Shown: piece after piece, positions 34,801 to 46,705 of the stretch | Layout: the number at the start of each line of letters is the position of its first letter | Numbering within the stretch: the first letter of the stretch is position 1 | DNA from: Pelodera strongyloides | Lineage: Eukaryota > Nematoda > Chromadorea > Rhabditida > Rhabditidae | Length of the DNA: 64,000 nucleotides | Assembly: GCA_036852015.1 (NCBI GenBank) | Contig: JAANDG010000288.1 | Coordinates: 1-64,000 of the forward strand | Reading direction: 5' to 3' | Position numbers and translations under genes: made by a program | The notes under the pieces: generated by a model | What the model saw: only the letters and a program-made list of their open reading frames with translations | Told to the model about the DNA's origin: nothing | Databases searched by the model: none

Positions 34801-37800
34801 CACAACTTCCAACGATTGTCAATGAGAAATTGAACTCGAAACTCGCAGGTGGGTAAAAGGCAGCTATATAGAAAAAGAGGACTTTATCTCAGGAACTACT
34901 AGCAAGTGTTTTCAAATATAAACACAGTTCCTATATATTTTCAACGTGCACCATTCAATGAGCTTAAAGCGAAATACCGGCCGGTTTTTGCAACGCATTG
35001 CGTACTCCTGCTTTCTTATGCAGCATATGTTAATGGGGAAAAATTTGAATAAAAACTAGACCCCTATTAGGCCTATTAGGCCCCACTTTGCATAGATGTA
35101 TAGGAATGCAAGTACTCAAGATGCGTTTCAAAAACCGGCCGGTATTTCGCTTTAAAATGATCTCTCAAGGACTATTTTACTCTTTTGCATGGGGGTCAGT
35201 ATCTATACTGAACACTTATTACCATTAAATTTGTCGGACATTATACGGGGTGTGAACGTTGGTGATCCATAAGGCCCTATATCATAACATGGATGAAACA
35301 TCGCGTTTCGTTTCGCTCATCAATATACATTGTGAGTATTCACTGACCAAATTTGGCGTGCGAGCGGCAACCTTACGGCGTGCAAAGTCCATTTGGCAAC
35401 GTGGTTGCGTGCAATTATGCACGCGGAATGGAAATGACGTGCAACTTGCCCGCCGTTATCGCGCCGTTTGCACGCCAAACGCCAAAGGCGAAGTGGCGCG
35501 GGTAGGGCGTTAAATCGGCAACTTTATGGCGTGTGAGCAAGCGGCCACCTAACTCCTTCACCGCGTGCAAGCGGTAACGTGACGGCCGGCAAGAAACGTT
35601 GCACGCCAGAAACCAACGGCGAACGGCGTGCCACCTTTTTCCACGCCGCACGCACGCCGTTAGCCTTGCACGCCAATTTTTATGTTGAAGTGAGCACAAA
35701 CCATTGGTGACAAAAGGGTGCGCGGAGAAGCCGTAGAGATTCTGTTATATGGCTCATACACAAAAGGGGACGCAGATAAACAATTGCGTCCAATTTGAAT
35801 CCAAATTCACCATCTCAATGAAATTTTCCCTGGGGAAGCAGTCTAAAATGAGTGTCGCTGGGTAAAAGACAGCATTCTCGTGGGGTTGAGTGGTGAATAT
35901 GACATCCGATGAACATCATAGTTCTTATAGACAGTATCAGCCAATTCTTCCTGAGGCTTACTACTAACTTTTTTCTCAAGGAAAAAACCCAAGCTTATCG
36001 CGTGCGGCTTAACTTGCATCAGTAACATCATTTTATATGTTGCACGCTTATATTTTATATAATGTGCCAATAAATTATTATTATGTTCAGGTCTTCCTCA
36101 AACTATCGCCCTCACTCAAATGGCCTCCATGTTCGGTGGAGCACTGGGACTCGGAGGTGGAGGACCCAGCCCATCATCACAATATGTATGTTACTGCCCT
36201 TTAAATATGTAAAAAGTAGTTTCTCTATAAAACACCTTAATTGTGTAACAAAGTAGCGCATCTGCACATTTATGAAAAGCAACGTAAGCATATCGTGCAA
36301 GCCAGATGAACTGGCCCTATGAAAAAACGTAACAACTGCAAAAGAATTGCACCGTCCGGGAATCGAACCCGGGCCGCCCGCGTGGCAGGCGAGCATTCTA
36401 CCAATGAACCAACGGTGCTTGTTCATGCTGGGTAGCAAAGACCTCATGTAGTCCTTTACCGATAACGAGTAGATTAACGAAAGTATTCAATAATGTAACA
36501 GCTTGATAATTCAGTGTTCTTCCGTGTGTTCGAAGGCTGCCGGAGTTTCCTCTTCTGCATTCAGTACAGGTTCTGCAGCTTCGGTTGGTTTTTATCCGTG
36601 TTTTTAGTTGGTGTTGTTCATATGTGCATGATATGTACGTAAAATATGCCCCTTATTTATAAGGAAACCTTTCTAATTATTATCTTTTTTATTAGCCCTA
36701 CGTCCTTCACCAGCAATCACTTTTTCAGACTTCCATCGTCTCGCCCGCTGGTACACCCGAAATCCCCACTGATGCCTACGGAGGTGATTAGTATTAACAA
36801 TTAAAATACATCTTACTGCTAGTTTTGAAAATATATTTGAATTATATTAGCTTTTAATATTCAGGACAGTCTGCCGCACCAGCACGTAAAGTTGTGGCGG
36901 CTCGCGCTGCTTCGCCCCCACAATATCAAACGACACAAAATAGACAAGTGAGCGAAATTTTGTCAAGTGTTAATTGTTCAATAATTAACAAGAAGCTGGT
37001 GACCTTCATGGCGTTTTTTTAGGGTTAGGACATCCATATAGAGCAGCTAATAGGCTCAGTTTTCTGAAGAATCGAAACTATGAAGTGTTATAGATACATA
37101 GGTCGCAAGTTCCTGACTATTTTTTAGCTGTGAAGTATGACCGGTTATTTTTTACGGTCCTTGCTTGTTCACCAGAAACCCCGTATCAAGTACTCAAATC
37201 ACATATACACTTTAATAGTGTAATGGACTGAAAGCTATTTAACCCGATGCGAAAAAACATGTACACATGCATATCGCACAATCTAACAGTGTTTCCGATT
37301 TAAAATAAATTATTTGCCTCTACACATAGGGATTGCACATCGTCGGAAATTCTCCGAGCTCAATGCAAATTTTTTCCTCCAGCTAGTCTAATAGTTTAGA
37401 AATTTGCTCAACTGATTAACGGAACGTTTCCGTCGACCTTACGGGCTATTGTGAAAAAGCTTGACATTCGTGCACTCATGCAGCATAATCATTTGCCAAT
37501 TGTGAGATTCTACTATTTCATAAAGCCAGTTAAAATTTCTAACCCCACATCCAGGTGTTCGCTGCACCGCAACAACGCACTACACCGCAACGGATATTCC
37601 GTGCTGTTGTTGCGCCGCAACAATCTGCTGCGGTGCCGTACCGCCAAGCAGCACAGCAACAACAATTTGTGCCGCAACAACGCGCTCTCGTGCAGAGAAG
37701 TGTGTATTCAAATCAGCAATACTACTATCAACAAGCATTGTATCGTGGACGCCGATCGGTAAGTGATGTTGGCTTTTTGGTCGTTGTGCGAAGGTTCCGC

Positions 37801-40800
37801 CAGTGCGGTGCGGCGAAAGAAGGGCGCGCCAGCTGTCCGCGAAAGGTGTGCAATAGCGAACCTGTCTCGTCTCTTTATAATCCCCAGTCTCATGCCATCC
37901 GTCTAAAACGTTCGCGAAAGCTACGGCGCGCACCCTGTTCGCCGCGGTGTATTATCGGTGCTGCCCATTTGCTACATCATACTAATTTCAATGGCATTCA
38001 TTTTCACTTGGCAAATAACCATCAGTTTGAGCTTTCAGCAGAACTTGATATTATGATCACAATAAGGGTGCCGCATTTCACCTACAAAATGTTATCTAAT
38101 TTTAGTACTACTACCAACCTCGAGTTGCTCGAAGTGTAAGTTTGAAGTTGCAGAAAATTTGATTCCTTTTGTTAAATTAGCCAAGTTAACGAAAAACAGA
38201 GTTAAAGGCACCCATCAAAATAAACCTACCTTTACGATACGTTCATAATGACTAACAGCATTTTATTACAATATATACAAACTAAATTTCACATTTTCGC
38301 CCTAGACAACTTTTTTTCCAATGCGCCCTGCTTGTATACCATAAACTGCAGTTTCAAAGCTATATATGCAAATTTTAATCGAATTATATTTCACGTAAAT
38401 TTGATTGACGACAAGGATATTTGCGGCTTAACGGTATACATTTGAGCAGAGCGCATCGGAAAAAGTTTTCAATGGCAAATAATGTGAAATTTATTTGTAT
38501 CGTAATAAAAATGATGTCACTATGACGTATCGTAAATATAGGTTACTTTGATGGGCCTGTCCTTTACAACAGTTTTTTCAGAGTTTTTTATACTATAATA
38601 ATGTGTTTATATAAAAACATTGGCAAATTATTAGGATAGGTAAAGTATTCGGCACTTTCCATGTTGATACTTGGTGAAGGGAAAAGAAGATTTTTTAACT
38701 CTCAAAATTATGTGTATGTTGCCTTTTTCTAATGTGTCTAATGTAAGTCTAACCACTGTTATACGTGTTTGTTGGTGTCTATATTTTGGTTTTTGATATT
38801 TCATCCAATAGAGCCCTAAAAGTAACTTTTCCTTTCAATTTAGCGAAATAGCGGCCGGTTTTTGAAACGCATCGAGTACACAGTACCATCATTATGCAAT
38901 GAACATGAATTATAATAAAAAAAATCGAGATAATTCGAGTAAATTAGCATAAATACGTAAGAATTCAGTCGTCACGATGCGTTTCAAAAAACGGTCGGTA
39001 TTTCACTTTAAACTACTTGGGCTGTGTGTTGGGCGGGATTTGGGTTTTATCATTAATTATCAGAAGTGATAGAATAACGTATAAAGCCTACCTATTTTCA
39101 GACTGACTCATCATTCTCTGCTCTCCAAAAAGCGGCCCTTATTCAGAAGTTTGATGAGGCTCTCAACGAATGGGGAGTGCCAGAAGCCGATGAGGTAATT
39201 AGCGAATTAGTCTCCTAATTAGCTTCTACCCAATCTACTAACGCCCTCATCCTGAGACGACTTTCTATGATCGAAATCACATTGCTTTAACGTGCCAAGT
39301 TGTCCAATTGCTAATGTGTTAAAGAATATCGGGCGATCGACTCGACAGCGGTGTGCCAGTTGCGCACCGCATGATCGCATAAGAAGAGTATTGGCCGTAT
39401 ATACATAGACACTACGCACCGCATGCACCGGATGCGGACAAAACGGCATAAGACTTCTGACTCTTGCGTGGTGCTTGTGCGATGCTGAATAACTCGTCAG
39501 GTGCCTATGCTGTCAACCTGGTCATGTATATAAGCGGTGCTAGGTTTGCATAAGTCGGGATAAAACGTAGTACTCACGAAACGCAGGCATACCTATATTA
39601 AAAGACTGAAACGTATCGTCCAAGTTTTACGTAAATAAGACACGAAAAGGTCAGGGTCAATCTGGATATACGCCTGAAAACGTATAAAAGGTGCAGAGTG
39701 CAGGCAAGCCTTCCTCTTTTATACTTTGCGCGAAGTTGGCTGCGTTCCTAGACTGCTAGTTGTCCGACCTTTGAGACCTCGTATATTTTGTAAAACTTAG
39801 GAACTCCACCACTCAATTGTCAAACGGATCAAGAGACAAGAAGTGTCACGAACTGCCGGAGTACCTCATGCAATCTACAAGAAGTCGCAGGTTGTTCAGC
39901 CGATGCTCAGGCCAATTCCCGCTGTGGCACGCATTGCACGCGCTGGATACTCAGCCAGGTGAGGGATACGAATAGGAGCCCCAATACGAAATTTCAATCT
40001 GACTGTACACCAAAATTAAGAAACCAAATGGAATTCGAAAGATATATTCGTTGTACAATAGGGACGATTCAATAGAGATAGAATATAGCAATAATTTACT
40101 AGTCTTTCTTTAGCGGTGGTCTTGCCCCAGTCTCTGGCCCAGTGCTCGCCCCTCCTCCCGCCGTTCCCGGTGCTCCCGCTCCCCAACTTGTGGCTCCCAA
40201 CCCAGATCTGTGTGCCAAGTGCCCCGCAGCGGGAGGCTCCCAGGACCCAGCTGGCTTCCTCAAGGAAGTCGCGGCTCATCTTGACCTCGTTCGTCACTTT
40301 ATACTTAAAATAGATACTTTCTTACTCGACATTTTGTTCGGACCAGCCACTGTTGTAGCATACAACACTAAACTTTGACGGTGCGCCGCGAAGTTTTCGC
40401 GGGAGTGCGGCGAAGAAAATAGTCGTCATTTCGCCAATCCGTCGCCCCGATTGTGATGGCGAATGATTAGTAATAATCTAATAGTTACTATAGAATAGTT
40501 ACAGTTTCGATGTACATAATCTGCCGTCAGTGTATCGAAGCCTTTAGGCTTTAGGGCTTTAGACGTTCATAATCATAACTAAGTTTACTTTCAGAGCAAG
40601 TTGAACGATATGTACTTGAGTCTGCAATTAATGAGTACTTACGCTACATCGAATGATTTCACAGTTGACCTGACTGGAGAGTTCTCTCCTTATGGACAAG
40701 GTTAGTTTCGAAATTTTTTATTATTTACGAGTTTATTTTACAAGAAGACAAACATTAATCAAATTTATACCCTCAAACACACATTAGCACACTTTTCCAT

Positions 40801-43800
40801 CGCGTTTTTATGTAAAAAAGGCGGGTTCATGTCACGTATCACACTGTTTGCTTTATTGTAGAGGACGGTCTCTGAAATTATCGTTGGAAGTTTTAGCTTC
40901 AACTTGTCAGGTTTCCATCAATTAGGCTTATTCAACTGCGTCGCACAAGAGACTCGAACTCCGATCAGTTTGTTCTCGTTTCGCACTCTTACCACTGAAC
41001 TATAGGTGGCACTCCATTCGGCGCTTTCCCAACCCAGTTCCCGTCTGCGTATGGCTCACAAATGGCAGAGTTCATCGTGTCGGATTACACGCTCAACTCA
41101 CTATTCTACCATATGCATAGGTCAGTGAGGATTTTTTGTTTATTTCCCCCACCTAAGTCCTTTGATCTTCCTCTATGTGTCTTTCTTCTCTCTCCCCCTC
41201 TCTCTCTCTCTCTCTCGTTTTCTCCCTCTCCCTGTCTCTCGCTCTCTCTCTATCTCACCTCTACCGCGAATGGCTCTCAATCCTTATTCGGAAGTAACTC
41301 TTACCGTACCTTACTTATTTTCAGAAAGGGTTTCATCTCGTTCCGAATTGGTCCCGAGACGCCAAAGATTGGAGATCTTCTGAAGACGACTTGCAGTGAT
41401 GATGAGGACGATGAGCTGGAAGATCACGGAGTCGAGGTGCCACCGTTTTTCTGTCTTAACTGTATTTATTGTCTTAATTATGTATGTTTGTGCGCACCTT
41501 TGTGGTGTAATAAATTATTATTATAGATATGCATTTAAAGATGCCGCGCTTAGGGCTCAAGTGTGGCTAGCTTGCGGCGCACGTTGCCACGCCTCCCGCC
41601 TCAATTTAGCCAAAATAGAATTATGCTGGTTTTGGTGAACTCTCGCCAGCGTGCGTCAGGTACCTTCGTCAGGTGCGGTCAACGTGCTAATGTGTTTATG
41701 AGGTGCTAGGTTTGCGTAGTGCGGTATATAACTGTAGTTCTCAAGAAACGCAGGCATACCTATGTTAAAGGGACAGGCCAACCCCCTGTTTGGTGTAAAA
41801 TAATACTTTTTTTTCAGCTCGACGAAGAGGACGAAGAGAGAAGACTGAAGCGCCGCCGACGCATTGCCGCGCATCAAGCGTCACACAAGGTTCGTAATAT
41901 GATGTGTATTATATACGCATACTGTATGTGCTCTACCTAAACTCCCGTCTGTGACTTAGGGGTCGAAACGGGTTGCCTGGTATTACCGGGCACTTTTGTA
42001 TAATTTCCTTTTTTCACACTTTCTTCGAATTCTTCTCATAGTTTACTTTAGTACAATACCTGTTATACTTTTGGTTTACTAAGCATAAGTCATAACGATC
42101 AACTAAATTCTAAAATGTTCAGCTCTCCTACAAAGCACGTCTCCACGGCGTCGCACTTATCGCCAACGCTTCGCGATTGAAGAGACAGGGTCAGGATTTT
42201 CACAATTTAGTTACTTTACTTTTTTTTTTAGTAATTGATTGTATTTTATTATTATTTTATTTCTTGTTTAGATGACGATGAGGGAGGCGGTCTTGCTGAC
42301 TTGGGAATCTGTTTCGGTGACATCCTCCCCGCAGTAAGGGAACAATACCCAAATAAGAAGATCAATATTCACATTCACACCGTCAGAGCACCATCGGTAA
42401 GCTGTTTGCTTCTTTCAACTAATAACTAGGACAAATTGCAATAATCTCACTCTCATCTCAGTCCATGATAATGGTAGGCCTACCTAAGAATCAAAAATGA
42501 GCAATTAATAGTGATGGACGCCTGAATTGTCTGAAATTGATTGGATTTGTTAACTTCTTACTTAGGCGCATTAATAGCCCGTATTCTCGGGTCGATGGAA
42601 ACGTTCCTTTTGGGAAATCCTTTGTATGCAAATTTCTCGACTATCTAGACTAGCTGGAGGAAAAATTTGCATACGAATGAGCTCCCAAACGGAACATTCC
42701 GTCGACCCGAGAATACGGGCTAATATGTTTAATCGATTCCAGGTGCTTCTGTCACAGCAACGCGGTGGCATGGCCACTATTGACCTGATTGCTGACGCGG
42801 ATATTTACATCGATGGCACGAACACCAGGGTAAGCTAGATTTACATGAAAAATAAGGAAATTGCTAGATTTTAACGCAAAGGCATAAACCGCAAAACTTA
42901 TGCGAAGCAGTCCGTCCAAATGAAGAAGAGCGCCAGTTAATAAAGAAGTGCGCGAAAGGCGTCAAATTCCGGTCGGCGCACGGATGGCGTACTCGTGGCG
43001 CAATATGTGCTCCATGTTTTCGCCGCTTACGGTTTTATTCGCCTTGATGCAAAACACAGTCGCTAGATTTTTATTCGTGCGTATGTGCTAACCGATACTC
43101 CAACGTTGGTGAAAAAAATGAGCTTATCAATTAATCACAGATTCTAAACTGCTGCTGTTGTGGAGATGAAGACATTTTATTTGTTTAGGTTGGAACAATT
43201 ACAATCGCGACAGTCGTTGAAATCACTGCTCGAGTTACCGGAAACAGGATTTCGGGACAGGTGTGTAATTTAGTGACCTTATAGCTAGCATTGCCATGCA
43301 GCGATGTCCGAGTGGTTAAGGAGTTTGACTCGAAATCAAATGGGCTCTGCCCGCGTAGGTTCGAATCCTGCTCGCTGCGAATCTTTTGCAACACTAATTT
43401 AGGCTCAAATTACGCAACTGAAATTGACTGATCGTACTGGATCACTTGGTCTTCCACAAGACGCACTTGATAATCTTGGAAATCTCGGAAAGGAGCTTCT
43501 ACAAAAGGTAAGTACTTCATTGATAACATAGGAAATGGGCGAACCCATTTGGATACGGTTCACTGTTTTTTTTTCGTTGGCCTGCCCATGTGTATCGAAA
43601 ACAGTCATTAGATGGTCATGAACCAGTCACCAAGTGTTTTTTTCGGTAAAAACCATTTGTGATGGGCCAACGACGGTTTTTCTTTTTCGGGGTGGTTCGG
43701 CAATTATTTTGTTTTCCTGTGAAATGCAATGCGCTAACTAGATAAAAAGGGACATAATATCCCACGAGAAATTCCGCGCCATTGCCGCGCACAGAAATAG

Positions 43801-44209
43801 GGTCCGCCACGGGGTGCAGCCCAGTCTAAGGTGCGCCGCACCACTTCCGCCAGGACTGCGTGAGGGCCAGGTTGCTTTTTGTTGTGCGCGACAATGGCGC
43901 GGAGTTTCATCAATGTCAAAGGTGGTCACTAACAGGTTGACCAGCTAACTATACACATAGTAGCGGCCCTTTTCTACTGATTGGTATTAATGATAAAGTC
44001 TCACGAATTTATTTATTTACGAATCCTAATTCCAGCTGGCCAACGATGCATTGGGTAAGGGAATCGCCATCAACATTCCTTCTAATACCGGACTTCCGAT
44101 CAATATAATCAATCCACAAGTGCAAATTGTGGAACATGGATTGCACATATCAACTGATTTGACGATAAACCCCTCCGCTCTGGGCATGCTCGGAGGAGGT
44201 GGATGTTAA
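31898..44209 (+). CDS. Secreted BPI/LBP/CETP-family lipid-binding protein, extended
   Basis: Twenty-six exons join in frame to 1009 residues: 31898-31912, 32127-32500, 32899-32951, 33199-33335, 33628-33749, 33913-34026, 34281-34398, 34752-34848, 36091-36185, 36516-36584, 36696-36783, 36865-36947, 37555-37758, 39102-39194, 39801-39958, 40114-40288, 40595-40700, 41006-41120, 41325-41436, 41818-41889, 42123-42189, 42272-42396, 42743-42829, 43189-43260, 43403-43507 and 44036-44209. The signal peptide (MRFSLACLLVAIASVSCGG) is split by the first intron. A Gly/Ala/Pro-rich region follows (to about 130), then the N-terminal barrel (NKGYPGIRARINSRAFQYAS; residues about 147-375). Next comes a Ser/Gln/Pro linker (about 376-690), then the C-terminal barrel (EFIVSDYTLNSLFYHMHR; LGICFGDILPAVREQYPNKK) with an acidic/polybasic insertion at about 764-800. 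Family members bind lipid or LPS in boomerang-shaped two-barrel folds; nematode relatives such as NRF-5 act in secreted lipid transport. Usual family length is about 450-500, so this is twice as long. Exon 10 borders are the least certain. Confidence 0.88.
32741..32896. mobile_element. Family D half element flanked by a 20-bp duplication containing a splice acceptor
   Basis: The 3' half of a family D element (gatacttggaagcaaatgcg ... catcgagaccccataaa) sits between two copies of aatattctaatttcagatgt. The second copy is the acceptor used for exon 3; the first is 139 bp upstream. Confidence 0.65.
34621..34751. repeat. 65-bp tandem duplication including a 3' splice site
   Basis: Two units, each with atcagtgagactgc, repeats of ccaggt, and aactag(g/c)cttttattcag followed by tctcgc. 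The downstream unit provides the acceptor for exon 8 of the BPI-family gene. Confidence 0.8.
34964..35156. mobile_element. Family A inverted-repeat element (copy 5)
   Basis: Ends ttaaagcgaaataccggccg and cggccggtatttcgctttaa, intronic in the BPI-family gene; it shares its interior (gacccctattaggcc) with the copies at 48.9 and 54.4 kb, which form a subfamily. Confidence 0.85.
35335..35690. mobile_element. GC-rich repeat, family G (copy 1)
   Basis: GC-rich block with many gcgtgcaa/ttgcacgc motifs (tgcaaagtccatttggcaac, aaacgttgcacgcc), in an intron of the BPI-family gene. The related block at 55275-55530 has the same motifs in the opposite order. Confidence 0.65.
36348..36418 (-). tRNA. tRNA-Gly(GCC)
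   Basis: On the minus strand the sequence folds into a complete cloverleaf of 71 nt: acceptor GCACCGT/ACGGTGC, A-box region GGTTCATTGGTAGAATGC, anticodon loop CTGCCAC (anticodon GCC) and B-box GGTTCGATTCC. TTTT follows within about ten bases and would terminate Pol III. The gene sits antisense in the intron between exons 9 and 10 of the BPI-family gene. Confidence 0.95.
38839..39011. mobile_element. Family A inverted-repeat element (copy 6)
   Basis: Ends tagcgaaatagcggccgg and acggtcggtatttcacttta; intronic in the BPI-family gene. Confidence 0.75.
39480..39605. repeat. Dispersed repeat J (copy 1)
   Basis: Shares gcggtgctaggtttgc and acgaaacgcaggcatacct with 41640-41772, both in introns of the BPI-family gene. 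Confidence 0.6.
40935..41010 (-). pseudogene. Degenerate tRNA-like sequence
   Basis: The minus strand begins gccacctatagttcagtgg, runs on with taagagtgcg (A-box-like), and later has ggagttcgagtctc (B-box-like). The 3' acceptor arm does not pair with the 5' end and the anticodon arm is not formed. It is a tRNA relic or tRNA-derived repeat whose 5' end overlaps the acceptor and first bases of exon 18 of the BPI-family gene. Confidence 0.5.
41640..41772. repeat. Dispersed repeat J (copy 2)
   Basis: Matches the copy at 39480-39605 (gaggtgctaggtttgcgtag; aagaaacgcaggcatacct). Confidence 0.6.
42572..42722. mobile_element. 151-bp inverted-repeat element
   Basis: Terminal repeats tagcccgtattctcggg / cccgagaatacgggcta, extended by tcgatggaaacgttcc / ggaacattccgtcga, with an inner pair tatgcaaatttc / aaatttgcatac. 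TA-type flanks (aata) are present. Intronic. Confidence 0.8.
43298..43379 (+). tRNA. tRNA-Ser(CGA)
   Basis: Complete 82-nt class II cloverleaf: acceptor GCAGCGA/TCGCTGC, D-arm TCCGAGTGGTTAAGGA, anticodon stem-loop TTTGA-CTCGAAA-TCAAA (anticodon CGA), long variable arm TGGGCTCTGCCCGCG and B-box GGTTCGAATCC. A TTTT stretch follows within six bases. The tRNA fills more than half of the 142-nt intron between exons 24 and 25 of the BPI-family gene, on the same strand. Confidence 0.95.
43605..43705. repeat. Interspersed repeat, ggtgacca family (partial)
   Basis: Contains aaccagtcaccaagtg, aaaccatttgtgatggg and cgacggtttttc in inverted order relative to the copy at 31.4 kb. Confidence 0.5.
43755..43930. 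mobile_element. GC-rich inverted-repeat element, family H (copy 2)
   Basis: Ends gaaattccgcgccattgccg and caatggcgcggagtttcatc, matching the element at 17.15-17.44 kb; in the last intron of the BPI-family gene. Confidence 0.65.
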
Positions 44210-44346
44210 TTGATTAATTGTCTTTTATCGATTACGCAAATCAATCAATTCTCTTGCATGCACAATTATCGATCAGTAATTTATGGACACGTATGCTAAT
44301 TTGCTTTTTAGTAGTGTAGTACGTTTGTGCCGCGCGTGAGAAAAAC

Positions 44347-44505
44347 TATAAAGCGGTATGACACGTGGTTTCAAGGGATATGCTCGCAACTGCAATCAAA
44401 AGTTTATGCAAATTTCGTACCATTCTGTGCCGGATGGGCACGTAATGGCATGCAATTGATATGCAAAACATGGAACCACGTCAACCACGTGTCATACCAA
44501 TTACA
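44347..44505. mobile_element. Element with taaagcggtatgacacgtgg end
   Basis: Left end taaagcggtatgacacgtgg, right end ccacgtgtcatacca. Confidence 0.7.
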
Positions 44506-44688
44506 TTATGAACAATTATTTTCCATACGTCCATACACATTAACTGATCGATAATATGTGTAAATGCAAATTATTTTCGCCCAACTGCTCACGATCTAAT
44601 GGGTACCGTTTCTCTTTGCCTTGTCACTTATTTTATAAACTAATCAGTCCATATCATAAAAAACATTCATCTCGCTGAGAAAATACTG

Positions 44689-44877
44689 TTAAAGCGGTAT
44701 AACAGCCGGTTTTTGAAAACTTGTTCCGGTTTTTGAAACTGGTTCTGTATTTCCATTTACTGTATGCAAATAACTGCGTCAGCGCGATTTTTAGCCTAAT
44801 CATATTCATTTGCATACAACATATGGGAATGCAGTTACCCAGCAAACGTTTCAAATCCGGCCGTTATAACTCTTTAA
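44689..44877. mobile_element. Element with ttaaagcggtataacagccgg end
   Basis: Left end ttaaagcggtataacagccg, right end ccggccgttataactctttaa (diverged). Confidence 0.7.
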
Positions 44878-45082
44878 TATCGTGACCTGTACATCCGATT
44901 TTTTATGTCTGCCTGACCCCCGTGATCTTTGCCAGTGATTATTATTTCATTAGTTTTTGTTTAACTTATATGTTAATTATCAGGGCGAGTTGTATTTTGT
45001 TACCGCTAGTGTTTTAGATTTCTGTAGTTAGTAGTTTGTGCTCTGTAGCATCAATATTGGCCAAGAAATGACTAAAAAAATC

Positions 45083-45255
45083 TTAAAGTGGTATGTCATG
45101 TGTTTGATATTCTTGATAACTGCATTCCCAATTTTGTATGAAAATTGGGCTTCATCATGTGCTGGAAATGCCCATATAGGCACAAAAATTTACATATAAT
45201 AAAGGACATGCAGCAGTCCAGAATACGTTTCATAACCACATGTCATATCGCTTTA
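45083..45255. mobile_element. Element with ttaaagtggtatgtcatgtg end
   Basis: Left end ttaaagtggtatgtcatgtg, right end cacatgtcatatcgctttaa. Confidence 0.7.
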
Positions 45256-46669
45256 ACGTTAATTGTTTGAAAAGTCTCGGGCGGTTTGATACTACTGTAG
45301 TATTGATGCTAAACTGTAGCTATAGTTTCACCAGTGAAGTGCATGGTTATTTTTTTTTAATCTCTAGAATTTTCAAGTCAAAACACTGCCACTTTTTGCT
45401 CTATGTTTGTACATGAAAGGAAGACTTTAATTTTCTTTAATTTTGCATAATAACACAGAGATTATGTTATCGATTGTATGTTCTTTTTGCCGCATTTATT
45501 GACTACAAACTACAACTATTCATTATGCATGAGTTATGTTTTTATTATTAATTTCGCATTTTTTTTTTTTTTTTTTTTTTTTTTTATTTCTTTTTATAAA
45601 ACATTGAAAAATCCCTCCGTCGAAAGCATTCCTAATCGTTGAATCGTTCCGAATTTATAAATAAAATTAAAAAAATATTATTTGCCTGTTTTTGTTGGTC
45701 TACTTAAAATTAGTCGACTTGCCGCACGAATCAGACGCTATAAATTTGCCGCGAGAAGCTGGGGACGAAACTGGCGCAAAAATTGCGCGCGGCCAAAGCG
45801 AGACGCACCTGATTTTTTTCGCGCGAACCATCAGAGTTTCGCGTTGCATATGACATGACATAGGAATTTGACAATTGGCATATTTTTCTAATGGTCAACT
45901 ATCAGTGCCATCGCACCACACTGATAAAAATGTGTTGCCTACTTGTTTGATCTCTGCCACTCCTCTTTTCAGTTGTATATCTGCACTCTGAAGTACTGTT
46001 TCTCTTGAGTTTGTGTGCTATTCGCAATTCCCTTTCCCCTATACAATTGATTTTTAGTGAAAACGCTCAAATTTACGAGAAAATGAGTAAAACACACATC
46101 AGCACTTTGTTTCAAATATTTGAAAATTGTCTCTCTTTTTTCCTGCGTTCTGAACTTATTTGTTTACTTTACCATATAAATGCAAAACAACATTTAGCGT
46201 TTAGCTAGCCATATTAAGCAAAGGATAATTGCTTTTTAATTTCCAAATTTTTATCGTTTACTTTTATGTTTTAATTTTTACTATTTTTATGAATAATAAT
46301 ATTTACAGTTACGTTTATGACTAGAAATAATTTAGTTATTAATTTTTTTTAGATGACAGCACAAGGTGTGCATCCCAAATGACATGATGATGAATTAATA
46401 ATATTCGAAAAATCAAATAATGTCTAATAATTAATTTTACTATATTCTATTGATAATAATGATTCATGAACAACTGTGCATGGCGTGTTCGAGAGTTATG
46501 GAAATGATTGTAGAAAATAAATGACCTATAATGAACGGCTAGCTCCTTTTTAGTCTTATATATATATATATCTTCCATCTGCAAAAATTGTTTATTTGCA
46601 CATTTCTATATTGACATTCTCGTTTTTATTTATTTTCGCGTGTGACTCTTTAACTTTAATTATTTTTTT

Positions 46670-46681
46670 ATTATCTTTCAG
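46670..46681 (+). promoter_or_regulatory. Candidate spliced-leader acceptor for the SDR gene
   Basis: TTATTATCTTTCAG ends at 46681, 24 bases upstream of the start ATG, after a long AT-rich stretch, as expected of an outron with a trans-splice acceptor. Inference. Confidence 0.5.
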
Positions 46682-46705
46682 GTAAATAAACGTAAGTAAT
46701 TAAAA

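Larger units (their letters stand above)
44210..46679. other. Intergenic with three related inverted-repeat elements
   Basis: No gene seen. It holds inverted-repeat elements at about 44347-44505, 44689-44877 and 45083-45255 and a poly(T) tract at 45561-45586. AT content rises sharply from 45.4 to 46.7 kb. Confidence 0.5.

Noticed and set aside
35259..35699. GC-rich open frames on both strands
   Set aside because: They lie in family G repeat sequence within an intron of the BPI-family gene.
44654..45255. Short open frames downstream of the BPI-family gene
   Set aside because: They overlap inverted-repeat elements and have no splice or start context.
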